From contig JACZJV010000142.1 of assembly GCA_014860355.1 (NCBI GenBank), forward strand, positions 1-36,663: 36,663 nt of DNA, read 5' to 3'. The notes under the pieces were generated by a model that had not been told where the DNA came from, ran no database searches, and saw only the letters and a list, made by a program, of their open reading frames with translations. How positions within the stretch are numbered: position 1 is the stretch's first letter; each line of letters begins with the position of its first letter. Source of the stretch: Burkholderiales bacterium. Lineage in GTDB: Bacteria; Pseudomonadota; Gammaproteobacteria; Burkholderiales; SG8-39. Below, in pieces: positions 6,706 to 14,509 of the stretch. Position numbers and translations under genes: made by a program.

Positions 6706-8940
6706 ATGACCTTACCCCAACCCGACCTTGAGTCACAGCCGGAGCAGATACAAGACGAAAACAGCGAATTGAATCTGCTCGATCTGCTTGACGTGGTGCT
6801 CGACAATCGCTGGCTTGTTGCCGTGGTCACCGGGTTTGTCATTGCACTGGGCGCAGGATACGCGTTTCTGAGCAACCCCATCTACGAGGCCGACAGCCTG
6901 ATCCAGGTGGAGGATACCAAGTCCGGCAATGTTGGCGGCCTGTTGGGCGACGCAGCCAGTTTGTTTGAAATCCGTTCGCCCGCCACGGCCGAAATAGAAA
7001 TCCTGCGTTCGCGCTTGGTGGTCGGGAGGGCGGTACAAAACCTTAGCCTCGACTTGAGCGTAACGCCAAGATATCTTCCGTTGGTGGGTCGCTGGCTCGC
7101 GCGCCGCGCTACCGGACCCTCCGCCCCGAGATTTCTAGGAGTGAGAGGCTACGTCAGCGGTAACGAATCGCTCACGGTCGAACGCTTCGAGGTTCCGCCT
7201 GCTCAGGAGGGCGAGCGTTTCAGCGTCGTACTCACCGCGCAGGGCTACGATCTCCTGTCACCCGATGATGCATTGCTCGGCAAGAGTAAGGTGGGACAGC
7301 CGCTCGAATTTGCATTAGCTGGTGTGCCCGGCCATTTGCTGGTTACAGGTGTCACAGGCGAGCCTGGCGCTACCTTTTATCTGGTGCGTTCATCGCTACT
7401 GCAAGAGACTGAGGAACTGCAGCGCAGATTGAACATTTCTGAGCAGGGACGCCAGTCGGGTGTGATTCGTGCCAGTCTGGAAGGCGACGACCCAGTGCGT
7501 ATAGCGCGCGCACTCAACGAAATCGGTGCACTCTACGTGCGCCAGAACATCGAGCGCAAGGCCGCCGAGGCGGAAAAGACGTTGGGCTTTCTTAGCTCCG
7601 TCCTACCGCAGCTGCGTACGCAACTCGAGGATTCGGAAAAGAATTTCAACCAGTTTCGCAACCAGCGCGGTACCTTTGATCTCGGTATTGAGGCCAAAGT
7701 GGTGCTGGATCAGGCCGTCGCACTCCAGACCAATTTGCTAACGCTGCAGCAAAAGCGCCAAGAGCTTACCGCCCGGTTTACAGCCTTGCACCCGAGCGTT
7801 CAAGCCGTGGATGAACAAATAAGGAGCATTAACGTCGAAATAACAGCTGTGAACGCTCGAGTTAATACCTTTCCCAGCGTCGAGCAAGACCTGTTGCGTT
7901 TGACGCGCGATGTCAAGGTGAACACTGATCTGTACGTCAGCTTGCTCAACAGCTCGCAACAACTGCGTTTGGTCAAGGAGGGCAAGGTTGGCAACGTGCG
8001 CATTGTTGACGTGGCAGCCGTGCCGGAAGTAAAGGTCAAGCCAAAGCGCACCTTGGTATTGGTAGCGGCGGCTGCACTAGGCCTGCTAGCCGGCATAGCC
8101 TTCGCGTTTGTCCGCAACAGTCTGCGCCACGGCATAAAGGACCCGGCGGACATCGAACTGCACTTGGGCTTGAGCGTGTTTGCCACCCTGCCGCACGCCG
8201 AGGCGCAGTTGGAATTCGCGCGGAATGCCAAAGCTAAAATCCCCGGTATGCATGTATTAGCCGTAGCGGTACCGCAGGATCAGGCCATTGAAAGCCTGCG
8301 CAGCCTGCGCACCGCGCTGCAGTTCGCCATGCTCGATAGCGCAAACAACGTAGTGGTTATCACGGGCCCGACGCCGGGTGTCGGCAAAACATTCACCAGC
8401 GTCAATTTTGCCGCCGTACTCGGCGCTGCTGACAAGAAAGTGCTGTTGATCGATGCCGATTTGCGCAAAGGCCACCTGCACGAATATTTTGGCCTGAGAC
8501 GCGCCAGAGGACTTAGCGACGTGGTAAGTGGCAGCGTTAAGGCCGAAGAGGCCCTTCGCCGCCAAGCTGTCCCTAATGTGGACTTCTTGAGCACCGGTAC
8601 GATGCCGCCCAACCCTGCCGAGGTACTAGCGGCGCCCGCTACGCGCTCACTTTTGCAGCAGATGATCAGCCAGTACGACTTGGTAATTATTGACACCCCG
8701 CCGGTGCTTGTCGCGGCCGATACTGCCATTCTGGCTTCCTTTGCCGGCGCAGTGTTTATGGTGGCGCGCGCTGACGTCACGACATTAGGCGAATTGGAGG
8801 AATCAGCCAAGCGCTTGGCGAATAGCGGTGTGCGAGCCCGAGGGGTGATCTTCAACGACCTCAATCTGAGCAGGCGTCGCTACGGCTATGGCGCGGGCTA
8901 CAAGTACAGCCGCTATCGCTATACCAACTATCGCTACTAA
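6706..8940 (+). CDS. wzc: Wzc-type polysaccharide co-polymerase and tyrosine autokinase
   Basis: Inner-membrane protein that sets chain length and drives export with Wza. From ATG 6706 it has 744 residues; a TTG at 6700 is a poorer start. The N-terminal Wzz domain has a first membrane segment near residues 33-53 (WLVAVVTGFVIALGAGYAFL), a long coiled-coil periplasmic part, the GNVR-type motif KVGNVRIVDVAAVPEVK, and a second membrane segment (LVLVAAAALGLLAGIAFAFV). The BY-kinase domain shows Walker A GPTPGVGKT (Lys561), Walker A' VLLIDADLRKG and Walker B LVIIDTPPVLVAAD. The C-terminus carries eight tyrosines within about 20 residues, the autophosphorylation cluster that Wzb resets. All key motifs are intact, so the protein is expected to work. 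Confidence 0.94.
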   Translation: MTLPQPDLESQPEQIQDENSELNLLDLLDVVLDNRWLVAVVTGFVIALGAGYAFLSNPIYEADSLIQVEDTKSGNVGGLLGDAASLFEIRSPATAEIEILRSRLVVGRAVQNLSLDLSVTPRYLPLVGRWLARRATGPSAPRFLGVRGYVSGNESLTVERFEVPPAQEGERFSVVLTAQGYDLLSPDDALLGKSKVGQPLEFALAGVPGHLLVTGVTGEPGATFYLVRSSLLQETEELQRRLNISEQGRQSGVIRASLEGDDPVRIARALNEIGALYVRQNIERKAAEAEKTLGFLSSVLPQLRTQLEDSEKNFNQFRNQRGTFDLGIEAKVVLDQAVALQTNLLTLQQKRQELTARFTALHPSVQAVDEQIRSINVEITAVNARVNTFPSVEQDLLRLTRDVKVNTDLYVSLLNSSQQLRLVKEGKVGNVRIVDVAAVPEVKVKPKRTLVLVAAAALGLLAGIAFAFVRNSLRHGIKDPADIELHLGLSVFATLPHAEAQLEFARNAKAKIPGMHVLAVAVPQDQAIESLRSLRTALQFAMLDSANNVVVITGPTPGVGKTFTSVNFAAVLGAADKKVLLIDADLRKGHLHEYFGLRRARGLSDVVSGSVKAEEALRRQAVPNVDFLSTGTMPPNPAEVLAAPATRSLLQQMISQYDLVIIDTPPVLVAADTAILASFAGAVFMVARADVTTLGELEESAKRLANSGVRARGVIFNDLNLSRRRYGYGAGYKYSRYRYTNYRY

Positions 8941-9061
8941 TATCATAACGCGTTACTTTCAAAGCCCATCCATTGTAGGAACGAGCCTGAGCGCGAACTG
9001 GGGTGTTGGCTTGCAAGCTCGCTTCTTCGCGATGATGTGCTAGGCCCCACGATTATTCGCC

Positions 9062-9093
9062 ACATTGCCTGGAAGCATTTCCGGCGGCAATGT
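9062..9093. terminator. Hairpin downstream of wzc
   Basis: ACATTGCC (9062-9069) pairs with GGCAATGT (9086-9093), and inside it GGAA pairs with TTCC around GCAT, giving a long, slightly bulged stem. There is no U-tract. It could end the wza-wzb-wzc transcript or be part of a small repeat. The stretch 8941-9144 also has a GCTTGCAAGC palindrome (9009-9018) in a REP-like context and no gene. Confidence 0.4.
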
Positions 9094-9144
9094 ACCGTAG
9101 CGCGTTGAACGTGGTGGTCGTGACAGCTCTGAGTTTCGGTCATA

Positions 9145-9544
9145 TTACGCGACGTTGAGTTGAACGGTCGAATCCAGCTTTACGCTTCGCGCCTGCGCGT
9201 TGCGCAGTTGTTTCATGTCACGGAAACCGCGCACGCAACGAAATCCGGTGGTGGCCTTGTGCAGAGCGGAACCAACCCAACGAAGCACCATCTGGCCATT
9301 TATCCAGCGCGTCACGTTGGGCAAGCGGACTGTTGAGGTTTTCGATGGGATTAGTGCTTCTGAGCGTCTTGTAGAGAGCCCCGTCGATTCCAAGGCCTGT
9401 TTTGAGGGTGAGTGTCTCTTTGAGCCCCTCAAGCACGCTTGCACAGGCGCCAGGATGACCGCTGGCGAGGGAACGAGCAAGGTGTTCGACTCGTTGCTTG
9501 GAAATGGTTGCAACTTTGCTCTGCCAAGCATCGCGCAGTGCAGG
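9145..9544 (-). pseudogene. IS256 (Mutator)-family transposase, C-terminal remnant
   Basis: The last ~130 residues of a Mutator-type transposase remain, in two frames. Frame one (about 9544-9329) reads PALRDAWQSK, then LEGLKETLTL and LYKTLRSTNPIENLNS. Frame two (about 9333-9145) reads TVRLPNVTRW, then MVLRWVGSALHKATTGFR and VRGFRDMK. Joined at about 9330 they give the known family order, so a single-base change broke the gene there. Upstream the frame ends at a TAG at 9545-9547 and recognisable transposase is absent. It belongs to a different IS256 subgroup from the element at 11.0-16.0 kb, which has YTTNAIENL instead of RSTNPIENL, so the two are not copies of one another. Confidence 0.8.
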
Positions 9545-9640
9545 CTAGATGCTTGCATACAAATAAGTCCATTTTTCATGGAAAGATTCCGAGTCGAAAC
9601 GCAACATTGGTATAGCTAATCAGTAATTGCTTGACACAGA

Positions 9641-9674
9641 GCTTGTCGGGTAGAGCTTCTGTCGCTCGACAAGC
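9641..9674. repeat. 8-bp inverted repeat, possible hairpin
   Basis: GCTTGTCG (9641-9648) and CGACAAGC (9667-9674) are exact inverted repeats with an 18-nt spacer. It lies in the gap 9545-9776, where I see no gene, downstream of the reverse-strand methyltransferase. It could end that transcript; the T-run on the minus strand (8 T, 9765-9758) precedes rather than follows it. Confidence 0.3.
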
Positions 9675-9776
9675 GATTATGACGAATCCCTTTGGGAGAT
9701 CATCGTAGATCTTAGCAAGGTCCCGTGTATGGCCTTAATACAAGATCCTGACGATGCAAAAAAAAGGTAAGTAAAT

Positions 9777-10865
9777 TCAACTCGCACGAGTGGCAAGAAA
9801 TCTAATAAACTGCCCAGCCGTCTTGTTTTGATTTGCGTCCGATACTACAGCTATTTCAAATCCACTGATACGAAAAAAGCGCATAAGATCTTCACTGTGA
9901 AAAAAGTACGCGGTGCGATTTACACCCGCCGTGAACCCCGTTGTTTCGAAATATCGTTTAACACGATACAATTCTCCGTTATGTCGTAGCGTTTCCCACG
10001 CGCCCTTGGGTAGAGCGTCGGTAGCGCAAAAGCCACCAATGAACACCCTGTCCGCAAGCCTTGTCAGCAAGCCAAGGAACACCAGCGGGGCGATGCTATG
10101 GTAATAGACCCCATGCGCAAAAGCTAGATCGAAGCGGCCATATCGAGCGGTGTGTGCGTTGTGAAAGTCATCAATGGTTATGTGCGCACTCAATCCGGTG
10201 GCTTCGAGCGCTGCGCGCGTTTTAAGGACATTTTCAGCTCGTGCCTCAATTGAAGTTACGTTAGCGCCCAAGTAAGAAAGTCCGCAGGTTTGATATCCAT
10301 CGAACGGGCCAAACTCAATTACTCGCTTTCCCGTGAGATTGAATAACCCGTTTAATTGCTGCAACGGTCCGAAGAATTCCTTTCCTAAGTATATTGGAAG
10401 CGCTTCTTCCATGGTTTTGAAGTAGTCAAGCTTGGACGCGAGAAAGTACATCAAAGCGAACGATCCAAGCAATTCGGATAGAACCATGACGCGGGCGCCG
10501 TGAGCGGACGTCGCGCGGTCGACAAGCTCCCAATGCTCATTTGCGTAAGGAATTCTGGCAATAACGCCGGGCTCGTCGATGCAATTCCAATCCCACTCAC
10601 GCACAGTGGCATCGACACCTTCACCGCGAAGACCTGGAAGCCAGGATTGAAGGTCCTCAGCATCGCCGAGCAACGCAGTGGTCGTCACTCCGCGATTCCT
10701 TAACGCTCGCCCCACCATCGAGCCGATATGCTCCGAGGCCAACACTGCTTCAAGCATATCGTTACGCGCGGGGTCACGAGACAACTTCGCTCGAACAAAT
10801 TCGATGTTATCTGCGATAGAGCGATACATAATGCGATGGATAATCTTATCTACTTGAGCGAGCAT
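9777..10865 (-). CDS. Class I SAM-dependent methyltransferase-like protein
   Basis: A 362-residue protein with a Rossmann-type SAM-binding core in its second half: motif I VIEFGPFDGYQTCGLSYLG at about residues 190-208, an acidic end of strand 2 in VTSIEARAEN, and a later strand FDLAFAHGVYYH. The first ~140 residues (an Asp-rich helical part with ALLGDAEDLQSWLPGLRG) do not resemble a family I know. The ATG has a good site, AAGGAG, about 8 bp upstream. It is alone and reversed between two decayed IS256-type elements, so it may have arrived or been stranded with them. A role in modifying the glycan is possible from its place between wzc and wzx, but no substrate can be read from the sequence. 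Confidence 0.7.
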   Translation of the reverse strand: MLAQVDKIIHRIMYRSIADNIEFVRAKLSRDPARNDMLEAVLASEHIGSMVGRALRNRGVTTTALLGDAEDLQSWLPGLRGEGVDATVREWDWNCIDEPGVIARIPYANEHWELVDRATSAHGARVMVLSELLGSFALMYFLASKLDYFKTMEEALPIYLGKEFFGPLQQLNGLFNLTGKRVIEFGPFDGYQTCGLSYLGANVTSIEARAENVLKTRAALEATGLSAHITIDDFHNAHTARYGRFDLAFAHGVYYHSIAPLVFLGLLTRLADRVFIGGFCATDALPKGAWETLRHNGELYRVKRYFETTGFTAGVNRTAYFFHSEDLMRFFRISGFEIAVVSDANQNKTAGQFIRFLATRAS

Positions 10866-11003
10866 TCAGACGACTCCTTGGGAAAGTAGTGATACGCAGT
10901 TAAACCGAATAGGCTTAGGTTGTCAAATGCTGCACGTAAGCTCAGCTCTTCTACCTGAAATCTTGTGTGGGAGGTCATATCATCTCAATTAAAGGAGACC
11001 TAA

Positions 11004-11111
11004 ATGACCGACAACACCAAACCGTACAAGGCCCGGAAACGCAAATCGAAGGGGCCATTTTCCGATGATCTTCTGGATCAATTGCTTGCCCAATTGAGAG
11101 GTCGCGACGCC
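11004..11111 (+). pseudogene. IS256-family transposase, N-terminal piece
   Basis: Starts with a good RBS (AAAGGAGA) and ATG at 11004 and encodes 36 residues including KARKRKSKGPFSDDLLDQLL and AQLRGRDA, the family's N-terminus. After Ala36 the frame runs into the IS66 remnant and ends at 11213 with non-transposase residues. Codon 36 joins in frame to the GAG at 12627, giving RDA-EILLGEYGLVGQ. Confidence 0.8.
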
Positions 11112-11172
11112 GGCTTGCTACCCGTGCTTCGCAGCATTTGTTTCGCCGCGTACAACGTGTATCGCGACAGCC
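11112..11172 (-). pseudogene. IS66-family accessory protein, inner piece
   Basis: On the minus strand this reads SRYTLYAAKQMLRSTGSKP, the direct continuation of the N-terminal piece at 12444-12540. The two halves were separated by the IS3-family element. The reading then runs into IS256 sequence at 11111, so the rest of the IS66 element, including its transposase gene and other end, has been deleted. Confidence 0.7.
11170..11172. repeat. Left target duplication of the IS3-family element (GCC)
   Basis: GCC here and GAC at 12444-12446 flank the element and match at two of three bases. Taking one copy (GAC) restores the IS66 accessory frame as CGC GGT CTG TCG CGA TAC, encoding RGLSRY, which supports this boundary. 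One copy has mutated. Confidence 0.5.
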
Positions 11173-11235
11173 TGAGGGAGGCTGGAAAAGATGGAGTCCA
11201 ACGGATCGTGTAATTTAACGGTTTGGAGGGCACAG

Positions 11236-11538
11236 ATGGAACGGATACCGAGAGGGGTGTACACGCCGGAATTTCGGGCGGAGGCAGTTAAGCTAGTAGA
11301 AACGGAAGGGCTATCAATCGATCGTGCTGCGAAGCGGCTGTCGGTGCCGAAAAGTAGCCTGAGCAACTGGGTGCGAAAGGCACAGGCAGGCAAGCTTACT
11401 AGAGTGGGCAAAGGACAGTGGCTACCGAGCGAACTGGAACTCGAATTGGTGCGTACGCGCAAAGAACTGGCTGAAGTGAAACTGGAGCGCGACCTGCTAA
11501 GAAAGTGTGCAGCGTATTTCGCGAAGGAGTCGCGGTGA
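11236..11538 (+). CDS. IS3-family transposase OrfA (helix-turn-helix subunit)
   Basis: DNA-binding half of an IS3-family transposase, 100 residues. It starts at ATG 11236 after GGAGGG and shows the HTH_Tnp_1 pattern: YTPEFRAEAVKLVETEGLSI, then RAAKRLSVPKSSLSNWVRKA, followed by a leucine-zipper-like helix ending ELAEVKLERDLLRKCAAYFA. The stop at 11536-11538 overlaps the GTG of the orfB frame (GTGA), and orfB is in the -1 frame. That is the normal arrangement for making the OrfAB fusion by programmed frameshifting. Confidence 0.88.
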   Translation: MERIPRGVYTPEFRAEAVKLVETEGLSIDRAAKRLSVPKSSLSNWVRKAQAGKLTRVGKGQWLPSELELELVRTRKELAEVKLERDLLRKCAAYFAKESR

Positions 11539-11585
11539 AATACGGTCGGATCGAGGAACTGCGATAGCAGTATCCCGTAGCAGCC

Positions 11586-12410
11586 ATGTGTCGCGCATTG
11601 GATGTATCGGAGAGCGGCTATCACGCCTGGCGCAAGCGTCCCGCATCGGCACGGTCTTCAGAGAATGCCCGGCTGGAAATCGAGATCAAGGCCGCCCATG
11701 AGCGTACCCGGCAGACCTACGGTCCGGAGCGTTTGCAGGCCGACCTTGCCAACAACGGCATCCAAGTTGGCAATCATCGCATCAGACGGATTCGCCAGAA
11801 ACTCGGCCTTCGCTGCAAGCAGAAGCGGAAATTCAAGGCGACCACGGATTCCAATCACACGCTGCCGGTGGCGCCGAACCTGCTGGATCGGCAGTTCGCT
11901 GTGGCGGCCCCAAACAAAGCCTGGGTGAGCGACATAACCTACATCGCCACCGACGACGGCTGGCTCTACCTTGCCGGCATCAAGGATTTGTTCAATGGCG
12001 AGCTGGTCGGCTACGCCCTGGATACCAGAATGTCGCAGAAACTGGTGCTGCGGGCACTGTTTCGCGCAGTGGCTACGAAGCGTCCTGGAAAAGGGCTGAT
12101 CCACCACTCAGATCGCGGCAGCCAATACTGTGCGCACGCCTACCAGAAACTGCTGCGGCAATTCGGCATGCACGCTTCGATGAGTCGCAAGGGCAACTGC
12201 TGGGACAATGCACTGATGGAAAGCTGCTGGGGTTCCCTGAAGACTGAACTGGTTCATCACCGTCACTTCGCCACCAGGGAACAAGCCAAGCGCGAGATCA
12301 CGGAGTACATCGAAATATTCTACAACCGGATTCGAAACCAGGCGCGACTCGGCCATCTATCGCCTGTGGCTTTTAGTCAGCAGTACTATGCAATTAAGAT
12401 GGCGGCTTAA
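11586..12410 (+). CDS. IS3-family transposase OrfB, 5' end cut by an amber codon
   Basis: Catalytic DDE subunit of the IS3-family element. The complete triad is visible: Asp116 in WVSDITYI, Asp176 in HHSDRGSQY and Glu212 in NALMESCWGSLKTE, with 35 residues between the second and third. The usual orfB start region (GTG at 11535, KYGRIEELR) is followed by TAG at 11565-11567 before QYPVAAMCRALDVS, so both the plain product and the OrfAB frameshift product would stop there. Translation from ATG 11586 gives 274 residues without the normal first 17. I judge the transposase probably inactive unless the amber codon is suppressed. Confidence 0.82.
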   Translation: MCRALDVSESGYHAWRKRPASARSSENARLEIEIKAAHERTRQTYGPERLQADLANNGIQVGNHRIRRIRQKLGLRCKQKRKFKATTDSNHTLPVAPNLLDRQFAVAAPNKAWVSDITYIATDDGWLYLAGIKDLFNGELVGYALDTRMSQKLVLRALFRAVATKRPGKGLIHHSDRGSQYCAHAYQKLLRQFGMHASMSRKGNCWDNALMESCWGSLKTELVHHRHFATREQAKREITEYIEIFYNRIRNQARLGHLSPVAFSQQYYAIKMAA

Positions 12411-12443
12411 CCCGTTGGACTATACCAATTGCAACCGACCTCA

Positions 12444-12540
12444 GACCGCGGCTACACGCGTACTCTGTCAGCGACTTGCCCTCGCGTTTGGCCGCCTGCA
12501 AATGCGGCCCCCATCGATCCAGATCGACTTTCCCGCTCAT
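12444..12540 (-). pseudogene. IS66-family accessory protein, N-terminal piece
   Basis: Minus-strand ATG at 12540 with a perfect AAGGAG site upstream. It encodes MSGKVDLDRWGPHLQAAK and then REGKSLTEYACSRGL, the N-terminus of the small IS66-family accessory protein. It is cut after about 33 codons by the IS3-family element and continues at 11172. Confidence 0.72.
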
Positions 12541-12626
12541 CCCACGCTCCTTGGTTCAACGAAGAAGCGCGTATCTATACGCGAATCACCCCACGCGCGG
12601 AAGAACGTGGTTTATTGATCGCTTAC
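12541..12626 (-). repeat. Terminal region of the IS66-family element
   Basis: On the minus strand the element begins GTAAGCGATCAATAAACC, with the GTAAGC start typical of IS66-family inverted repeats, and GGGGTGATTCGCG follows. It ends exactly where IS256 transposase coding resumes at 12627. The opposite IS66 end is missing. Confidence 0.6.
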
Positions 12627-13107
12627 GAGATTCTGCTGGGCGAATATGGGCTAGTTGGGCAAATCAAAGAAGCAGTTGGCCGAGCGTATGCTGAGCGTGG
12701 AGCTGAACCATCATCTGGCGAGCGAGCGTGCTTAAGGCGATGAGCCTGGCAATCACCGCAATGGCAGCAGCGCCAAAACCGTGCTTACCCCCAATGGGCC
12801 GCTGCCCCTGGATATCCCGCGGGACCGGATCGCCAGTTCCGACCCGGTGCTGGTAGCCAAGCATCAACGACGGCTACCCGAGCTCGATGATCACATCATT
12901 GGCAGATACGCGCGCGGCATGACGGTGCGCGAGATTCGCGGCCACCTGCTGGAACTCTGCGGGCTGGAGGTTTCGCCTGAGCTGATTTCGACCATCACCG
13001 ACGAGGTGCTCGCCGAGGTCGCCGAGTGGCAAGCCCGTCCGCTCGATGCGATGTACCCCATCATATACTTCGATGCGCTGCGCCTGAAGATCCACGACGA
13101 GGGTTTG
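12627..13107 (+). pseudogene. IS256-family transposase, middle piece
   Basis: Begins EILLGEYGLVGQIK, then an extra base near 12665 shifts the frame to KKQLAERMLSVELNHHLASE. A TAA at 12733-12735 stands where the family has Glu. The frame continues with GNHRNGSSAKTVLTPNGPL, LDIPRDRIASSDPVLVAKHQ, and HIIGRYARGMTVREIRGHL to YPIIYFDALRLKIHDEGL. It is then broken by the IS21-family element at 13108. Two disabling changes besides the insertions show it was already dead or decayed afterwards. Confidence 0.85.
13102..13107. repeat. Target duplication of the IS21-family element, left (GGTTTG)
   Basis: GGTTTG is repeated exactly at 15349-15354 on the other side of the element. Removing the element and one copy restores the transposase reading D-E-G-L-V-K-N-K. 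Confidence 0.9.
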
Positions 13108-13183
13108 TGTCATCGGTCACCCAATAATGGACACCTGTGGTCATTGAATTTTCCCCACCCCTCAATAATGAGGAGTAGGCGAA

Positions 13184-14509
13184 ATGAGTTGTTCTGAAGA
13201 CGTTTTGATGTCGAATCCGGTATTGCCCACAATTGATCCGCCCATTACGGGCGGATCGGAGGCGGAGATGCTGGGCAAGGATCGTTGGGAGCAGATTCGA
13301 GCATTGCATGAGGACGGAATCACGGTGTCGGGGATAGGCAAACGGCTGAACCTTGATCGAAAGACGGTACGACGCTGCCTGTCGATGATTGAATGGCAAC
13401 CCTATCGGCGGGAGGTCAAACCCGAGACGCTGCTCGATGCGTGGCGCCCCTGGCTGGAGACGCGCGTGATCGAGGTGGGCTACTCCGCCCAGATCCTGTT
13501 TCAGGAATTGCGCGCCAAGGGTTTTGCCGGCAGCTACGAGACCGTGAAGCGCTTTGTTGCGCCGCTTCGCATACTGGCCGACCAGGCAGCACTGTGCCAG
13601 ACGCGCTTCGAGACTGCGCCTGGCGAACAGGCGCAAGTCGATTACGGCCAGATCCAGGTGCAGTTCCGATCGCAGCCGGCGAAGGTGCATCTGTTTGTGA
13701 TGACCCTGGGTTACAGCCGGCGCGGCTTTTACTCCGATAGCGGCAACGAGCAGATGGGTACCTTTCTGGAAGCACATGAGCGGGCGTTTGCTCACTTTGG
13801 CGGACTGTGCCGCACGATGCTCTATGACCGCCCCCGTATCGTCTGGGAGACCGGCAGAGAGGGCAAGCCGGGACACTGGAACCCAACCTTCTGGCGCTTC
13901 TCCGAGCACTGGGGGTTCGAACCCCGGCTTTGCGCCGCGTATCGGGCCCAGACCAAAGGCAAGGTGGAATCCGGGGTGCGCTATGTGAAGTGCAACTTTG
14001 TTCCGGGCCGCAGCTTTGTCGACATCGTTGACTTCGGGGAACAGTTGCAGCAGTGGCAGTCCGGGATTGCCGATACCCGGATTCACGGCACCGTGCATCA
14101 GCGCCCGATAGAGCGGTTCGCAACCGAGCAGCCGGCGCTGATCTCGATTCAGGGACATAGGCCGTTTGGCGAGTGCCTGGCGGTGAGCAGGATCGTTGCC
14201 GATGACTATCTCGTGAGTTACGACACCAACCGCTATTCGGTGCCGTTCCATCTGATCAGTAAGCCGGTCACGGTCCAGACCGATGCCGGGGAACTGGTTA
14301 TTCGTCATCAGGATCGGGAGGTGGCGCGCCACCCCGTGTTGGCCGGCAAGCATCAGATGCGCATCCTGCCCGAGCATGGTCCCGGGGCTTTGGCTCGCAA
14401 CCGCCGGCAACGGATTACGCAGCCCGAAGCCAGGCTCCTGAATCGCTGGTTCGGCCCACCCGAGGTCGAGGTCCGCGATCTTGCCACATACGAGCAGGTG
14501 AGCGTATGA
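13184..14509 (+). CDS. istA: IS21-family transposase IstA
   Basis: DDE transposase of the IS21-family element, 441 residues. The start is the ATG at 13184 preceded by AGGAG about 9 bp upstream; an ATG at 13208 is an alternative. The N-terminal helix-turn-helix is visible at about residues 35-67 (WEQIRALHEDGITVSGIGKR, then LDRKTVRRCL). The rve catalytic core has Asp153 in QVDYGQIQV, Asp215 in MLYDRPRIVW and Glu262 in TKGKVESGVRYVK. It overlaps istB by four bases (ATGA), so the two are coupled. No disabling change is seen. Confidence 0.93.
   Translation: MSCSEDVLMSNPVLPTIDPPITGGSEAEMLGKDRWEQIRALHEDGITVSGIGKRLNLDRKTVRRCLSMIEWQPYRREVKPETLLDAWRPWLETRVIEVGYSAQILFQELRAKGFAGSYETVKRFVAPLRILADQAALCQTRFETAPGEQAQVDYGQIQVQFRSQPAKVHLFVMTLGYSRRGFYSDSGNEQMGTFLEAHERAFAHFGGLCRTMLYDRPRIVWETGREGKPGHWNPTFWRFSEHWGFEPRLCAAYRAQTKGKVESGVRYVKCNFVPGRSFVDIVDFGEQLQQWQSGIADTRIHGTVHQRPIERFATEQPALISIQGHRPFGECLAVSRIVADDYLVSYDTNRYSVPFHLISKPVTVQTDAGELVIRHQDREVARHPVLAGKHQMRILPEHGPGALARNRRQRITQPEARLLNRWFGPPEVEVRDLATYEQVSV

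Larger units (their letters stand above)
11173..12443 (+). mobile_element. IS3-family insertion sequence, 1271 bp
   Basis: The ends are TGAGGGAGGCTGG at the left and, on the opposite strand, TGAGGTCGGTTGC at the right. The two ~32-bp ends match at about two thirds of positions, including an exact AGTCCAACGG block at 11195-11204 and 12412-12421, and both begin with TG as usual for IS3. The element carries orfA and orfB, with orfB in the -1 frame. It is inserted within the IS66-family accessory gene. The orfB amber codon suggests it no longer moves by itself. Confidence 0.8.

Noticed and set aside
9200-9619. 139-codon plus-strand frame
   Set aside because: Antisense to the Mutator-type transposase remnant, which has recognisable motifs on the minus strand.
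12429-12743. 104-codon plus-strand frame
   Set aside because: It crosses from the IS66 remnant into the frame-shifted IS256 transposase; a junction artefact.
13061-14410. 449-codon minus-strand frame opposite istA
   Set aside because: Antisense shadow of istA; the catalytic motifs are on the plus strand.
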